NCBI GenBank assembly: GCA_905236445.1
Contig: CAJOPQ010000081.1
Span: 1-12,316 of the forward strand
DNA: 12,316 nt
DNA from: an uncultured Clostridia bacterium
Lineage (GTDB): Bacteria; Bacillota; Clostridia; Christensenellales; UBA1242
Direction of reading: 5' to 3'
In this document: positions 1 to 7,612 of the stretch, in pieces
Layout: the number at the start of each line of letters is the position of its first letter
Position numbering within the stretch: the first letter of the stretch is position 1
Program-made: the position numbers and the translations under genes
The notes under the pieces: generated by a model
The model's input: only the letters and a program-made list of their open reading frames with translations
Told to the model about the DNA's origin: nothing
Database searches by the model: none

Positions 1-1625
1 ATTATCTCAGTCCAAGTAATGTCTACAACGTAGTAATCCCCATCGATCTTCACTTTGTTCCAAGCATGACCACCAGAACTTGATCCAGAAGAAGCAGTTC
101 CCACTATCCTTAAGCAGTCAATACCTTCCATGTTGCACATTAGAGAGTATGCTTTGCTAAAACCATCACATACTGCAACATTTTTGATAAACACACCTTC
201 TAGATAATAACAACAATTTTTGGTATATGTTGTGTCTGCTGTAGGCTGTAGACTTCCATAATCGTATCTTGTGTTGAATGTAATCCAATCGAATATGGTA
301 AGAGCTTTTTCGTAGTCGGACATGCTGTCGGAAATTATGCTGTTAAGTACTTGTTTTGCTGAATTGTAGATTAATTCTGCTCTACTATTATGTGCGACAA
401 TAGGTGTTACTTTGTTCTCAACAGCATGAAACAATTGTTCACTAGTCAAGCATGGTGTCTGAAGCATATATTTGTCAGAGACATAGTCGTCATAATTTGT
501 ATCTCTGTGGCCATTAGTTTCGTAATCATAGTTCTCATAATATGCCAAGCCAGTGTCGTGTGTTGTATATAAATATTGCGTGTCTGCATCTATGGTGGTG
601 TCGCATTGTGTTATTCCAAAGAAATATATTGAAACATTGAATTTCAGCGTTGAGATATCTGTAACATTAGAATATGTCTTGTATTTGTAATGCGACATAT
701 ATGATGTTTCATATATTCTATTAATAGCCTGCTCTATTTCGTCATTAATGGCGTCATTTTTTGTTTTAAAAATTGTACTAGTATAGAAAGTATTGACATA
801 ATCTGGATCGAAATTAATATAATAATCTTCATCTCGCTTAATGAAATTGTAGTATACAACAGCGTTTAATTCATCTTTGCTATTAATGTAATAGTCCCAA
901 ATGTAGCCATCAAATATAAATATAGTATAATAATCGCCATCAGGATCGTAATAATTAATCATTGATGAGATTATGCTCGCATCAGAGGAGTCGTCGTAGA
1001 CGGCTGCTATACTATAAGCAATGATCTCATGGTCTCTACATAGATTGGCTGAGTTGAAATCAAATGTTGTGGCCGTTGTTTCAAATTCTTTGTAGCCATA
1101 TGTGTTAGTAAACGTTCTAACAATATAGCGTATTGCATTGTCATCTTTGCCCCAAGTTAATTCCGTTCCAGACAAATTGACACTAACAGGACTAGTAGAT
1201 TTGACGAAATTATATTTACTTTTGTTATCATTTAGAAAAGATGGCGTATTGTTGATTATAATCTTGTTGCTGGTCGATGTTATAGTTTTATTATTTTTAG
1301 TAGCTTTGGCAATAATTTCGAATGTATATGTAGTATTATTGGCAACGTAGTTGCTATAATCAAAAACACCTTTACTTGTTGTCAAGTTCAACGTTTGCAA
1401 AACTTCACCGTCAAGGCACACATCATATACAGTTGCGTCTTTAACAGCGTACCACTCCAAAACTTTTTCCTCTTCATCACATGTTAAAACGGGCGATGTA
1501 ATTGTAACAGGCTTCTTAGGCAGAAGAAAACTAAAATCACATTCACATGCTGTGAAGATAAAAGGTGATATCAAAAAAAATAAAAAAAGTAAAATTTTCT
1601 TAAATGTCGGTCTGGTTTGTTGCAT
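1..1625 (-). CDS. Lipoprotein with C-terminal transglutaminase-like domain (3' end cut by window edge)
   Basis: The frame is open from an ATG at 1625 down to base 3 and runs off the window, so about 541 residues are visible and the C-terminus is missing. Residues 8-26 are a hydrophobic signal peptide ending in a lipobox, FTA-C, with the lipidated Cys at residue 27; the protein should be tethered to the outer face of the membrane. Residues about 40-125 and 135-220 look like two fibronectin-III-type beta modules (for example VLEWYAVKDATVYDV and LTWGKDDNAIRYIV). A long Tyr/Asp/Asn-rich stretch follows. The end carries a transglutaminase-superfamily core: Cys486 in VCDGFSKAY, His520 in GGHAWN and Asp535 in VVDITW, with the spacing usual for the Cys-His-Asp triad. 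By family knowledge this fold is a cysteine protease or transamidase acting on surface or extracellular protein; the substrate is unknown. A GGAG lies about 14 bases before the ATG, which is loose spacing. A promoter sits just upstream. Confidence 0.85.
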   Translation of the reverse strand, partial: MQQTRPTFKKILLFLFFLISPFIFTACECDFSFLLPKKPVTITSPVLTCDEEEKVLEWYAVKDATVYDVCLDGEVLQTLNLTTSKGVFDYSNYVANNTTYTFEIIAKATKNNKTITSTSNKIIINNTPSFLNDNKSKYNFVKSTSPVSVNLSGTELTWGKDDNAIRYIVRTFTNTYGYKEFETTATTFDFNSANLCRDHEIIAYSIAAVYDDSSDASIISSMINYYDPDGDYYTIFIFDGYIWDYYINSKDELNAVVYYNFIKRDEDYYINFDPDYVNTFYTSTIFKTKNDAINDEIEQAINRIYETSYMSHYKYKTYSNVTDISTLKFNVSIYFFGITQCDTTIDADTQYLYTTHDTGLAYYENYDYETNGHRDTNYDDYVSDKYMLQTPCLTSEQLFHAVENKVTPIVAHNSRAELIYNSAKQVLNSIISDSMSDYEKALTIFDWITFNTRYDYGSLQPTADTTYTKNCCYYLEGVFIKNVAVCDGFSKAYSLMCNMEGIDCLRIVGTASSGSSSGGHAWNKVKIDGDYYVVDITWTEI

Positions 1626-1673
1626 ATTAATTTCTAATACTCCATTTTTCTTTATTTTGTGCTAATTTATTCT

Positions 1674-1701
1674 ATTATATAACAATTCCACATATAATCA
1701 A
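1674..1701 (-). promoter_or_regulatory. Sigma-A-type promoter for the lipoprotein gene
   Basis: On the minus strand, a TTGATT -35 (1701-1696) and a perfect TATAAT -10 (1679-1674) are separated by 16 bp. Transcription would start near 1667, giving a leader of roughly 40 bases before the ATG at 1625. No terminator is evident between the 1813-2373 gene and this site, so some read-through from that gene is also possible. Confidence 0.6.
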
Positions 1702-1765
1702 ACTTAATTTTATTAAGTAAAAAATTTATGAAAACATTGTATAAATTTTTGAATTGACATCGGGC

Positions 1766-1855
1766 CACAAAAGTTATACACAAAAGTGTGGAAAATGTGT
1801 AAAACTAGCCACTTATTCAAAAAATGTTGTCGGAATTTTCCACAATGTTTCCACA
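1766..1855. other. Cluster of five DnaA-box-like nonamers with a 9-bp direct repeat
   Basis: Reading against the DnaA consensus TTATNCACA, there is a perfect match TTATACACA at 1774-1782 (plus), TTTTCCACA at 1795-1787 (minus), TTTTACACA at 1804-1796 (minus), TTTTCCACA at 1836-1844 (plus) and GTTTCCACA at 1847-1855 (plus). The last four carry one or two mismatches. The first three are packed into 31 bp. CACAAAAGT also occurs twice at a 13-bp period (1766-1774 and 1779-1787). The left flank (about 1626-1760) is very AT-rich. The last two boxes lie inside the 3' end of the 1813-2373 gene and may be coding coincidence. The cluster could be a replication origin or a DnaA-binding control site; no dnaA, dnaN or rpmH gene is present nearby to support an origin. 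Confidence 0.45.
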
Positions 1856-2373
1856 TCAAAGTGGGTGTCTAAGAATTCAAAATAAATTGTTATAATGGTA
1901 TTGTTTAATACTGTAGTTGAAATGCTTGGCAAGGTTAGTTTTTCCAAGAAAGGAATCTCTTGCCAAGAGTCTAAAATTGAGTGTAGATAGTAATAATTAG
2001 ACGGGCCGATAACCCACTCTGCGTCTGGCGAAATGGATACATCTATTTCTTCTCCAATTATGTTGTAGTCTGCATATATAACCTTTGCTCTGACATAGTA
2101 AGAATTAACCAGTTGGCTGGTTTGTAGGATTACTGGCTGACTATATGTTGTTCCATAGACAATATTTGACGGATATACTACATTTGCCATTATAATATTA
2201 TCCTGCTCCGAATATTGCACCTCTATTCTATCTCCTAAGTTGCAATCAAATATTCTGCTTTGGGATTTCGCAAATAGAAAGATATTAAAGATAATAGAAG
2301 CAAGCAAAATTATTGCCAATGTAAAGATTATAAAAAACAGAAGTTTTGTGTTTGGCTCTTTTTCAATTTCCAT
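1813..2373 (-). CDS. Single-pass membrane protein of unknown function
   Basis: This is a 186-residue protein that I do not recognise. A short charged N-terminus (MEIEKEPNTK) is followed by one strongly hydrophobic segment at about residues 11-34. The remaining ~150 residues are rich in beta-favouring and aromatic residues with few Cys, consistent with an extracellular domain held by an N-terminal anchor. There is no lipobox and no cleavage site I would defend. It lies upstream of the transglutaminase-like lipoprotein on the same strand with a 187-base gap, so the two may act together at the cell surface, but this is only proximity. No Shine-Dalgarno sequence precedes the ATG; instead a TATAAT lies at 2382-2377, so a transcript could begin at or very near the start codon. 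The C-terminal codons overlap two of the DnaA-box-like sites. Confidence 0.7.
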   Translation of the reverse strand: MEIEKEPNTKLLFFIIFTLAIILLASIIFNIFLFAKSQSRIFDCNLGDRIEVQYSEQDNIIMANVVYPSNIVYGTTYSQPVILQTSQLVNSYYVRAKVIYADYNIIGEEIDVSISPDAEWVIGPSNYYYLHSILDSWQEIPFLEKLTLPSISTTVLNNTIITIYFEFLDTHFDVETLWKIPTTFFE

Positions 2374-2613
2374 AATATTATATTATTGACAGAAACTGCA
2401 ATGATAAAACATGTCAACATTGATAAGATTGTTAATATTTTTAAACAAAAATTTGCAAAATCCACTAATTGCTTTGTTGATTTCGAGAAATTGTAGTACA
2501 CTAATTATTGTAATACATATTGCTTATAAGCTTTGCATACCTAAACTAAGACAAACTCACAATAAAGTGATTAATATAGCTGTAATAAAATTTACAAAAA
2601 AGGAGAGTTGTTT
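2374..2613. other. Divergent intergenic region
   Basis: This gap separates the minus-strand membrane-protein gene from the plus-strand ATPase operon, so it should carry promoters in both directions. I found no near-consensus -35/-10 pair for the operon. Visible elements are a 10-bp palindrome GCTTATAAGC near 2522-2531, and a TGTAA/TTACA inverted repeat at 2581-2585 and 2592-2596 immediately before the Shine-Dalgarno site. There are also inward-facing TTGACA and TGTCAA hexamers near 2386 and 2413, neither with a good -10 at the right distance. There is no T-box signature (no GGGTGG-type specifier or antiterminator core), although a glycyl-tRNA synthetase lies in the operon. Confidence 0.4.
2601..2605 (+). 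promoter_or_regulatory. Ribosome binding site that sets the ATPase start at GTG 2614
   Basis: AGGAG at 2601-2605 lies 8 bases before GTG 2614, a good distance. The in-frame TTG at 2608 is only 2 bases away and is too close to be used. The protein therefore begins MAKKNEP, two residues shorter than the longest frame. Confidence 0.8.
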
Positions 2614-5247
2614 GTGGCAAAGAAGAACGAACCAAAAACTAAGTTAGATAAAACTGGTACAAGCGTTACGCCGTCTAAAGCGACTAGTAAGCTAAAACAG
2701 AAGACAGAGACGGGTAATGAGACTAAGCAAGTGGCATACAAGAAAGCTGAACCAGTGCAAAAACAGCAAAAGAAAATGCGAACAAGTCTAGAAGACGGGC
2801 AAGTTATTTCTAGCTCAAATCCAAGCACTAGCAACGACACTGCAAACAATTCTAAGAAATTAAAGAATAACAAAAAGGTTAAGCCGGGAAAAATAGGTGT
2901 AGATGTCGAAAGATACCAACCAGATGTTACTGTTGGGCTGACATATGATCAAGTAACAAAAAGACAAGAACAAAACCTTGTTAATGCTGTTGAAAACAAG
3001 AATACTAAGACTTATAAAAAGATATTCTTGGATAATATATTTACATTTTTCAATCTTTTGTGTATAGTCGTTTCTGCTGCATTAATTGCCGTAGGCAAGA
3101 TTACGGATTGTTTCTTCATGCTAATAGTAATTGCAAACACTGCGATTGGAATAATACAAGAGATTAGAGCAAAGAAGACAATAGAGAAAATCAGTCTTGT
3201 TAATTCTCCATCTAGCAAAGTGTTGAGAGCCGGCGTAGAGTTGGAGATACCTGTTGCAGAAGTTGTGTTAGATGATATTATTATTTTTAGCACAGGAAGA
3301 CAAGTTTCTGCCGATAGTATTATTGTAGAGGGCGAAGTAGAGGTTAACGAGAGTTTGCTTACGGGAGAGAGTATTCCAGTTAAGAAAACTGTAGGGGATC
3401 TGTTGTATAGTGGAAGCTTTATTGTAGGTGGCAAGTGTAAGTGTAGAGTAGAAAAGATTGGAAATGATAGCTATACAGCCAAGTTGGCAGACAAAGCTAA
3501 GGAATACAAAAAACCAAAAAGCGAACTTATGGCGAGTCTAAAACTTATAATAACCATAATAGGTATAGTTATTTTGCCACTCGCGATCTTAACTTTCCTT
3601 AATAACTATAGTGCCGCCGAACAGAATCTGGCTGAAACTATAGGTAGCACAGCAAGTTCGGTTGTTGGAATGATTCCGTCTGGCATGTTTTTGCTAACAA
3701 GCATGGCTCTTGCTGTAGGGGTAGTAAAACTTGCCAGAAAGAGAACTTTGGTACAAGATTTGTATAGCATAGAAATGCTTGCAAGAACCGATGTCTTGTG
3801 CCTAGACAAGACAGGTACAATAACTGATGGAACTATGAAAGTAAATGCAGTCATTCAGTTAGATAATAGCGTTAAACATACAATGAGTGATCTAATAGGC
3901 TCTATGTTGACAGCCCTTGACGACAACAATCAGACGTCGAGAGCATTGATTAATCACTTTGGTTATAGCAAAGAATTGACTGCTAAGGCGATTTTGCCAT
4001 TTAATAGCACAAGGAAATTAAGTGCAGTTACTTTCAAAAACAATGAAACTTATGTAATGGGTGCTCCCGAATTTGTATTAAAGACAAGGAATAAAGATGT
4101 CGATGCTTTGGTTAAATCGTATGCACAGAAGGGCTTTAGAGTTATTCTTGTGGCTGCAGTTGATGGACAGATAGATGGTGACAAACTGCCTCAAAAGCGT
4201 ACTCCTGTATGCTTAATAATAATTGAAGATCACATAAGAGAAGACGCAGTTGAGACTCTAAAATGGTTTAGAGATAATGGTGTAGCCGTTAAGATTATTT
4301 CCGGAGACAATCCACTTACTGTGTCAGAAGTTAGTAGGCGAGTTGGTGTTGAAGGTGCAGAGAGATTTATCTCGCTAGAAGGGTTAAGCGAACAGCAAGT
4401 CATTGATGCAGTTGATAATTATACAGTGTTCGGACGAGTATCGCCAGAACAAAAATGTATATTGGTCAAAGCGTTGAAGGCGAAAGGTCATAAAGTGGCA
4501 ATGACTGGAGATGGCGTAAACGATATATTGGCGCTTAAAGAGGCTGATTGTTCTATTGCAATGGCGAGCGGATCGGAAGCTACAAGACATGTAAGTCATC
4601 TGGTTCTACTTGATAGCAATTTTGCAAGCATGCCAGATGTTGTAGCAGAAGGCAGACGAGTTATTAACAATATTCAGAATTCATCTTCGCTGTTCTTGAT
4701 GAAAACTATATTTACAATGCTTCTAACAATATTCTGTCTTGTCATGGGGATAAAATACACATTCTCATCAACCAAATTGATATTGATATTGGAAATGTTT
4801 GTGATAGGTGTGCCATCATTCTTTCTATCTTTGCAGCCGAATACGGATAAAATACAAGGCAAGTTCTTGACTAACCTTATGGTAAAATCGTTGCCGGCAG
4901 CATTGATATTTACCATAATGGTTATTGCAAATTATATATTGAATGTGACAGGAATTGTATCAGATGTTGATTATCAGACGATGTCTTCATTAACAGTTAC
5001 TTTGTCTGGAATGTTAGTACTGCTAAGATTGTGTAAACCGTTTAATGTATATAGAGGCGTGTTATACAGTGCAATGGTTGCTCTTGTGGCTTGTTGCCTA
5101 CTCGTTCCTCCAATTTATAATTTCTTAGGGTATACTGAACTTTCTTTGCAGAATATTTTGTTTATAATTGTATTTGTTCAGTTCGCATATCCTATATATA
5201 ATACATTTGTTAAATTCTTTGAAAGCAAATTGGGTAGAAAAGGTTAA
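2614..5247 (+). CDS. P-type cation-transporting ATPase (HAD-IC family) with basic N-terminal extension
   Basis: The protein has 877 residues from the GTG start. The catalytic motifs are intact: TGES at 250-253 in the actuator domain, the phosphorylated Asp398 in DKTGT (398-402), and TGDGVND at 631-637 closing the P domain. Four TM segments precede Asp398 and about six follow, giving the ten-TM plan of transporters for Ca2+, Mg2+ or similar cations. The M4 ion-site motif is IPSG (354-357), where classical Ca2+ pumps have PEG. The flanking sequence (LLTSMALAVG, then RTLVQDLYSIEMLARTDVLCLDKTG) is typical of a Bacillota/Actinobacteria group that includes CtpE-like proteins, for which Ca2+ uptake has been proposed. 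There is no Cys-Pro-Cys motif, so it is not a copper or zinc pump. The ion cannot be settled from sequence. Residues 1 to about 95 are a Lys/Ser/Thr/Asn-rich, probably disordered cytoplasmic tail ahead of the usual start (GLTYDQVTKRQEQNLVN). The tail contains a second DKTGT at residues 12-16. It is the first gene of a three-gene operon. Confidence 0.92.
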   Translation: MAKKNEPKTKLDKTGTSVTPSKATSKLKQKTETGNETKQVAYKKAEPVQKQQKKMRTSLEDGQVISSSNPSTSNDTANNSKKLKNNKKVKPGKIGVDVERYQPDVTVGLTYDQVTKRQEQNLVNAVENKNTKTYKKIFLDNIFTFFNLLCIVVSAALIAVGKITDCFFMLIVIANTAIGIIQEIRAKKTIEKISLVNSPSSKVLRAGVELEIPVAEVVLDDIIIFSTGRQVSADSIIVEGEVEVNESLLTGESIPVKKTVGDLLYSGSFIVGGKCKCRVEKIGNDSYTAKLADKAKEYKKPKSELMASLKLIITIIGIVILPLAILTFLNNYSAAEQNLAETIGSTASSVVGMIPSGMFLLTSMALAVGVVKLARKRTLVQDLYSIEMLARTDVLCLDKTGTITDGTMKVNAVIQLDNSVKHTMSDLIGSMLTALDDNNQTSRALINHFGYSKELTAKAILPFNSTRKLSAVTFKNNETYVMGAPEFVLKTRNKDVDALVKSYAQKGFRVILVAAVDGQIDGDKLPQKRTPVCLIIIEDHIREDAVETLKWFRDNGVAVKIISGDNPLTVSEVSRRVGVEGAERFISLEGLSEQQVIDAVDNYTVFGRVSPEQKCILVKALKAKGHKVAMTGDGVNDILALKEADCSIAMASGSEATRHVSHLVLLDSNFASMPDVVAEGRRVINNIQNSSSLFLMKTIFTMLLTIFCLVMGIKYTFSSTKLILILEMFVIGVPSFFLSLQPNTDKIQGKFLTNLMVKSLPAALIFTIMVIANYILNVTGIVSDVDYQTMSSLTVTLSGMLVLLRLCKPFNVYRGVLYSAMVALVACCLLVPPIYNFLGYTELSLQNILFIIVFVQFAYPIYNTFVKFFESKLGRKG

Positions 5248-5255
5248 ATGGAAAA

Positions 5256-6200
5256 ATGAAAAAGAATTATTATAATCTATCGCAAATCAACGATAATTTA
5301 ATTAACAATCCAAGAAAACAAATATTGGATACAGAGAGTAGGTATAGAGGACAGTTATATGTAATTGCAGACAGAATTGTTGCAGATAAAGAATTAAAAT
5401 TAGTGCTTATGGCTGGTCCTAGTTGTGCAGGCAAAACAACATCTGCAAGACTGCTTAAAGAGATTCTTGAAAAGATGGGCAAAGACGTTGTAACAATAAG
5501 CCTAGATGATTTCTTTGTTGATAGAGCAAAGACACCACTATTGCCTAGTGGAGAAAAGGATTTCGATAGTCCTAAAGCAATAGATACAGAACTTATGAAT
5601 GAATGCTTTACGGAATTGTTTACAGGTAGGAAAACTGGATTTCCTAGATTTGACTTTATAACTGGAAAGAGCATCAAGAATGATCATGAATTAGAAGCAA
5701 AATATAATACAATCATAATTTTTGAAGGCTTGCATGTTCTTAATCCACTTATAACAAGTAGCCTTGGCACAAGCAAATATTTCAAAATTTATGTCAATGC
5801 TGATACTGGTTTTAAATACAAAAAAGAGAAAATTGAGACTATAGAATTAAGGCTTATTAGACGAATGATTCGAGACATAAGCAGAAGGAATTATTCACTA
5901 GGACACACTGTTAAGACATGGGAAACTGTGTGTGATGCTGAGAAAAAATATATATCCAAATATCGAAAAACTTGTGATGCCATAATTGATACGACTCATG
6001 AGTTCGAACTTGGAATATTGAGATCAGAAATGGAAAAATTGCAGAATGAAAGGGATATAAACTTTGTGGGGGTAAAGGCGTTAAGGTTTGTTCTTAATGC
6101 TGAGAAGGTGGACAAAAAAATGTTGCCTCAGACAACATTAATGTGGGAATTTGTTGATCCACCAAAGCCCGATGAATTTGATAATATAGAGAACGTTTAA
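5256..6200 (+). CDS. Uridine kinase-family P-loop nucleoside kinase
   Basis: This is a 314-residue cytoplasmic kinase. The Walker A motif GPSCAGKTT spans 54-62 (Lys60, Thr61). ISLDDFF at 81-87 supplies the acidic residues expected to bind the nucleoside or Mg2+, and IIIFEGLH at 153-160 is the Walker B-like strand. An Arg-rich lid helix (RLIRRMIRDISRR, 199-211) follows. This matches the uridine kinase/phosphoribulokinase superfamily, whose members transfer the ATP gamma-phosphate to uridine or cytidine. In many Clostridia the related protein is about 550 residues, with an N-terminal TGS and tRNA-synthetase-like region before the kinase; here only the kinase part is present, preceded by about 45 residues of its own. 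The exact substrate is therefore uncertain. The start ATG is 8 bases after the ATPase stop with only a weak TGGA ribosome site, which suggests translational coupling. The glycyl-tRNA synthetase gene follows after 14 bases. Confidence 0.88.
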   Translation: MKKNYYNLSQINDNLINNPRKQILDTESRYRGQLYVIADRIVADKELKLVLMAGPSCAGKTTSARLLKEILEKMGKDVVTISLDDFFVDRAKTPLLPSGEKDFDSPKAIDTELMNECFTELFTGRKTGFPRFDFITGKSIKNDHELEAKYNTIIIFEGLHVLNPLITSSLGTSKYFKIYVNADTGFKYKKEKIETIELRLIRRMIRDISRRNYSLGHTVKTWETVCDAEKKYISKYRKTCDAIIDTTHEFELGILRSEMEKLQNERDINFVGVKALRFVLNAEKVDKKMLPQTTLMWEFVDPPKPDEFDNIENV

Positions 6201-6214
6201 GAAAGGATAAGAAA

Positions 6215-7591
6215 ATGGACGATATGAAATTAACAATGGACAAAATAGTAAATTTATGCAAGAGTAGAGGATTTGTATTTCCGGGAAGTGATATATATGG
6301 AGGTTTTGCTAATACATGGGACTTTGGCCCTGTAGGAGTAGAGCTAAAGAATAATATTAAGAAAGCGTGGTGGAAAAGATTCGTTCAAGAAGCACCTACA
6401 TCATATGGTGTAGATGCTGCAATTCTAATGAATCCAACAGTATGGGATGCAAGTGGCCACACTAAGTCTTTCTCCGATCCAAAAATGGATTGTAAATGCT
6501 GTAAGCAAAGATTTAGAGCAGATAATATAATAGAAGATCATAGTAAGGGCAGTGTTGTGCCAGATACTATGACGAACGAGGAAATGGAACAATATATTGC
6601 AGAACATAAGGTAAAATGCCCTAAATGTGGAGGTTTTGATTGGACTCCAATTAGACAGTTTAAATTAATGTTTGAGACTAGTCGTGGAACAATTGAGGGA
6701 GAGAAAGATGTTGTATATTTGAGACCAGAGACTTGTCAAGGAGAATATGTTAACTTCCTTAATGTCCAGAGAACATCTAGAGCAAAAGTTCCTTTTGGAA
6801 TAGCACAAATTGGTAAATCTTTCAGAAATGAAATTACTCCGGGTAATTTCTTATTCAGAACTATAGAGTTTGAGCAGATGGAACATCAGTTATTTTGTAA
6901 AGAAGAAGACAGTATGAACTTCTATAACGAATACAAAGACAAAGCGTGGAAATTTGCTCATGATATTGGCCTTAGTGAAGACCATATGAGATTTCACGAT
7001 CATGACAAACTTGCACATTATGCTAAGGCAGCTTGCGATATTCAATATTTATTTCCAATTGGTTGGCAAGAACTAAACGGAATTCATCATAGGGGAGTAT
7101 GGGATCTATCTAGACATGGCGAATATAGTGGCAAGTCTATGCAATATCTTGATCCAGTAACAAATGAGAGATATACTCCTAATGTAATAGAGTATTCTAT
7201 TGGCGCAGATAGACTTACTTTGGCAGCATTATGCGAAGCATATGAGGAACAGGCTTTGGAGGGTGGAGATGTAAGAGTTGTATTGCATTTCAATCCATTT
7301 ATTGCTCCATACAAAGTTGCTATCTTGCCACTTCAGAAAAACATTGCAGACAAGGCAAAAGAGGTATATACTAATTTGTCTAAATATTTTATGTGCGATT
7401 ATGACGAGGCTGGTAGCATTGGAAAAAGATATCGTAGACAAGATGAGATAGGTACACCATTCTGTGTAACTATTGACTTCGATACGTTAGAAGATAATAC
7501 CGTAACTGTTAGAGATAGAGACACAATGGAACAAGTAAGAATCAAGATTGACGAGCTTAAGGCTTATATTGAGGACAGAATTCAATTCTAA
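6215..7591 (+). CDS. glyS (glyQS type): Glycine--tRNA ligase, single-chain homodimer type
   Basis: The protein has 458 residues, the normal size of the bacterial/eukaryotic-type alpha2 glycyl-tRNA synthetase, not the alpha2beta2 GlyQ/GlyS type. It charges tRNA-Gly with glycine in the cytosol. The N-terminus (GFVFPGSDIYGGFANTWDFGPVG, about 19-41) is characteristic of the family. A zinc-finger-like insertion has Cys93, Cys95/96, Cys135 and Cys138. Class II motif 2 is FRNEITP (203-209) with FRTIEFEQME (214-223). Motif 3 is SIGADRLTLA (328-337). The C-terminal anticodon-binding domain starts near residue 360 (FNPFIAPYKVAILPLQ) and is complete. AAAGGA at 6202-6207 sits 7 bases before the chosen ATG; an in-frame ATG at 6224 is too far from it. 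It is the last gene of the operon. No T-box leader is visible for it or for the operon, so charging-dependent control of the usual kind is not evident. Confidence 0.96.
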   Translation: MDDMKLTMDKIVNLCKSRGFVFPGSDIYGGFANTWDFGPVGVELKNNIKKAWWKRFVQEAPTSYGVDAAILMNPTVWDASGHTKSFSDPKMDCKCCKQRFRADNIIEDHSKGSVVPDTMTNEEMEQYIAEHKVKCPKCGGFDWTPIRQFKLMFETSRGTIEGEKDVVYLRPETCQGEYVNFLNVQRTSRAKVPFGIAQIGKSFRNEITPGNFLFRTIEFEQMEHQLFCKEEDSMNFYNEYKDKAWKFAHDIGLSEDHMRFHDHDKLAHYAKAACDIQYLFPIGWQELNGIHHRGVWDLSRHGEYSGKSMQYLDPVTNERYTPNVIEYSIGADRLTLAALCEAYEEQALEGGDVRVVLHFNPFIAPYKVAILPLQKNIADKAKEVYTNLSKYFMCDYDEAGSIGKRYRRQDEIGTPFCVTIDFDTLEDNTVTVRDRDTMEQVRIKIDELKAYIEDRIQF

Positions 7592-7612
7592 TATTTTTAG
7601 TCAATCAAAATT

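Noticed and set aside
1760..1812. ACAC-AAAA-GTGT hairpin as a terminator for the 1813-2373 gene
   Set aside because: The stem is only 4 bp with no adequate U-tract; the sequence is better explained by overlapping DnaA-box-like nonamers.
2608..2613. TTG at 2608 as the ATPase start
   Set aside because: It is 2 bases from AGGAG; GTG 2614 at 8 bases is far better placed.
2374..2613. T-box or other riboswitch ahead of the operon
   Set aside because: No T-box core sequence, no strong terminator/antiterminator pair and no conserved ligand-binding motif were seen by eye.
2411..2647. 78-codon open frame on the plus strand before the ATPase
   Set aside because: It has no ribosome binding site, biased low-complexity composition, and overlaps the start of the well-supported ATPase in another frame.
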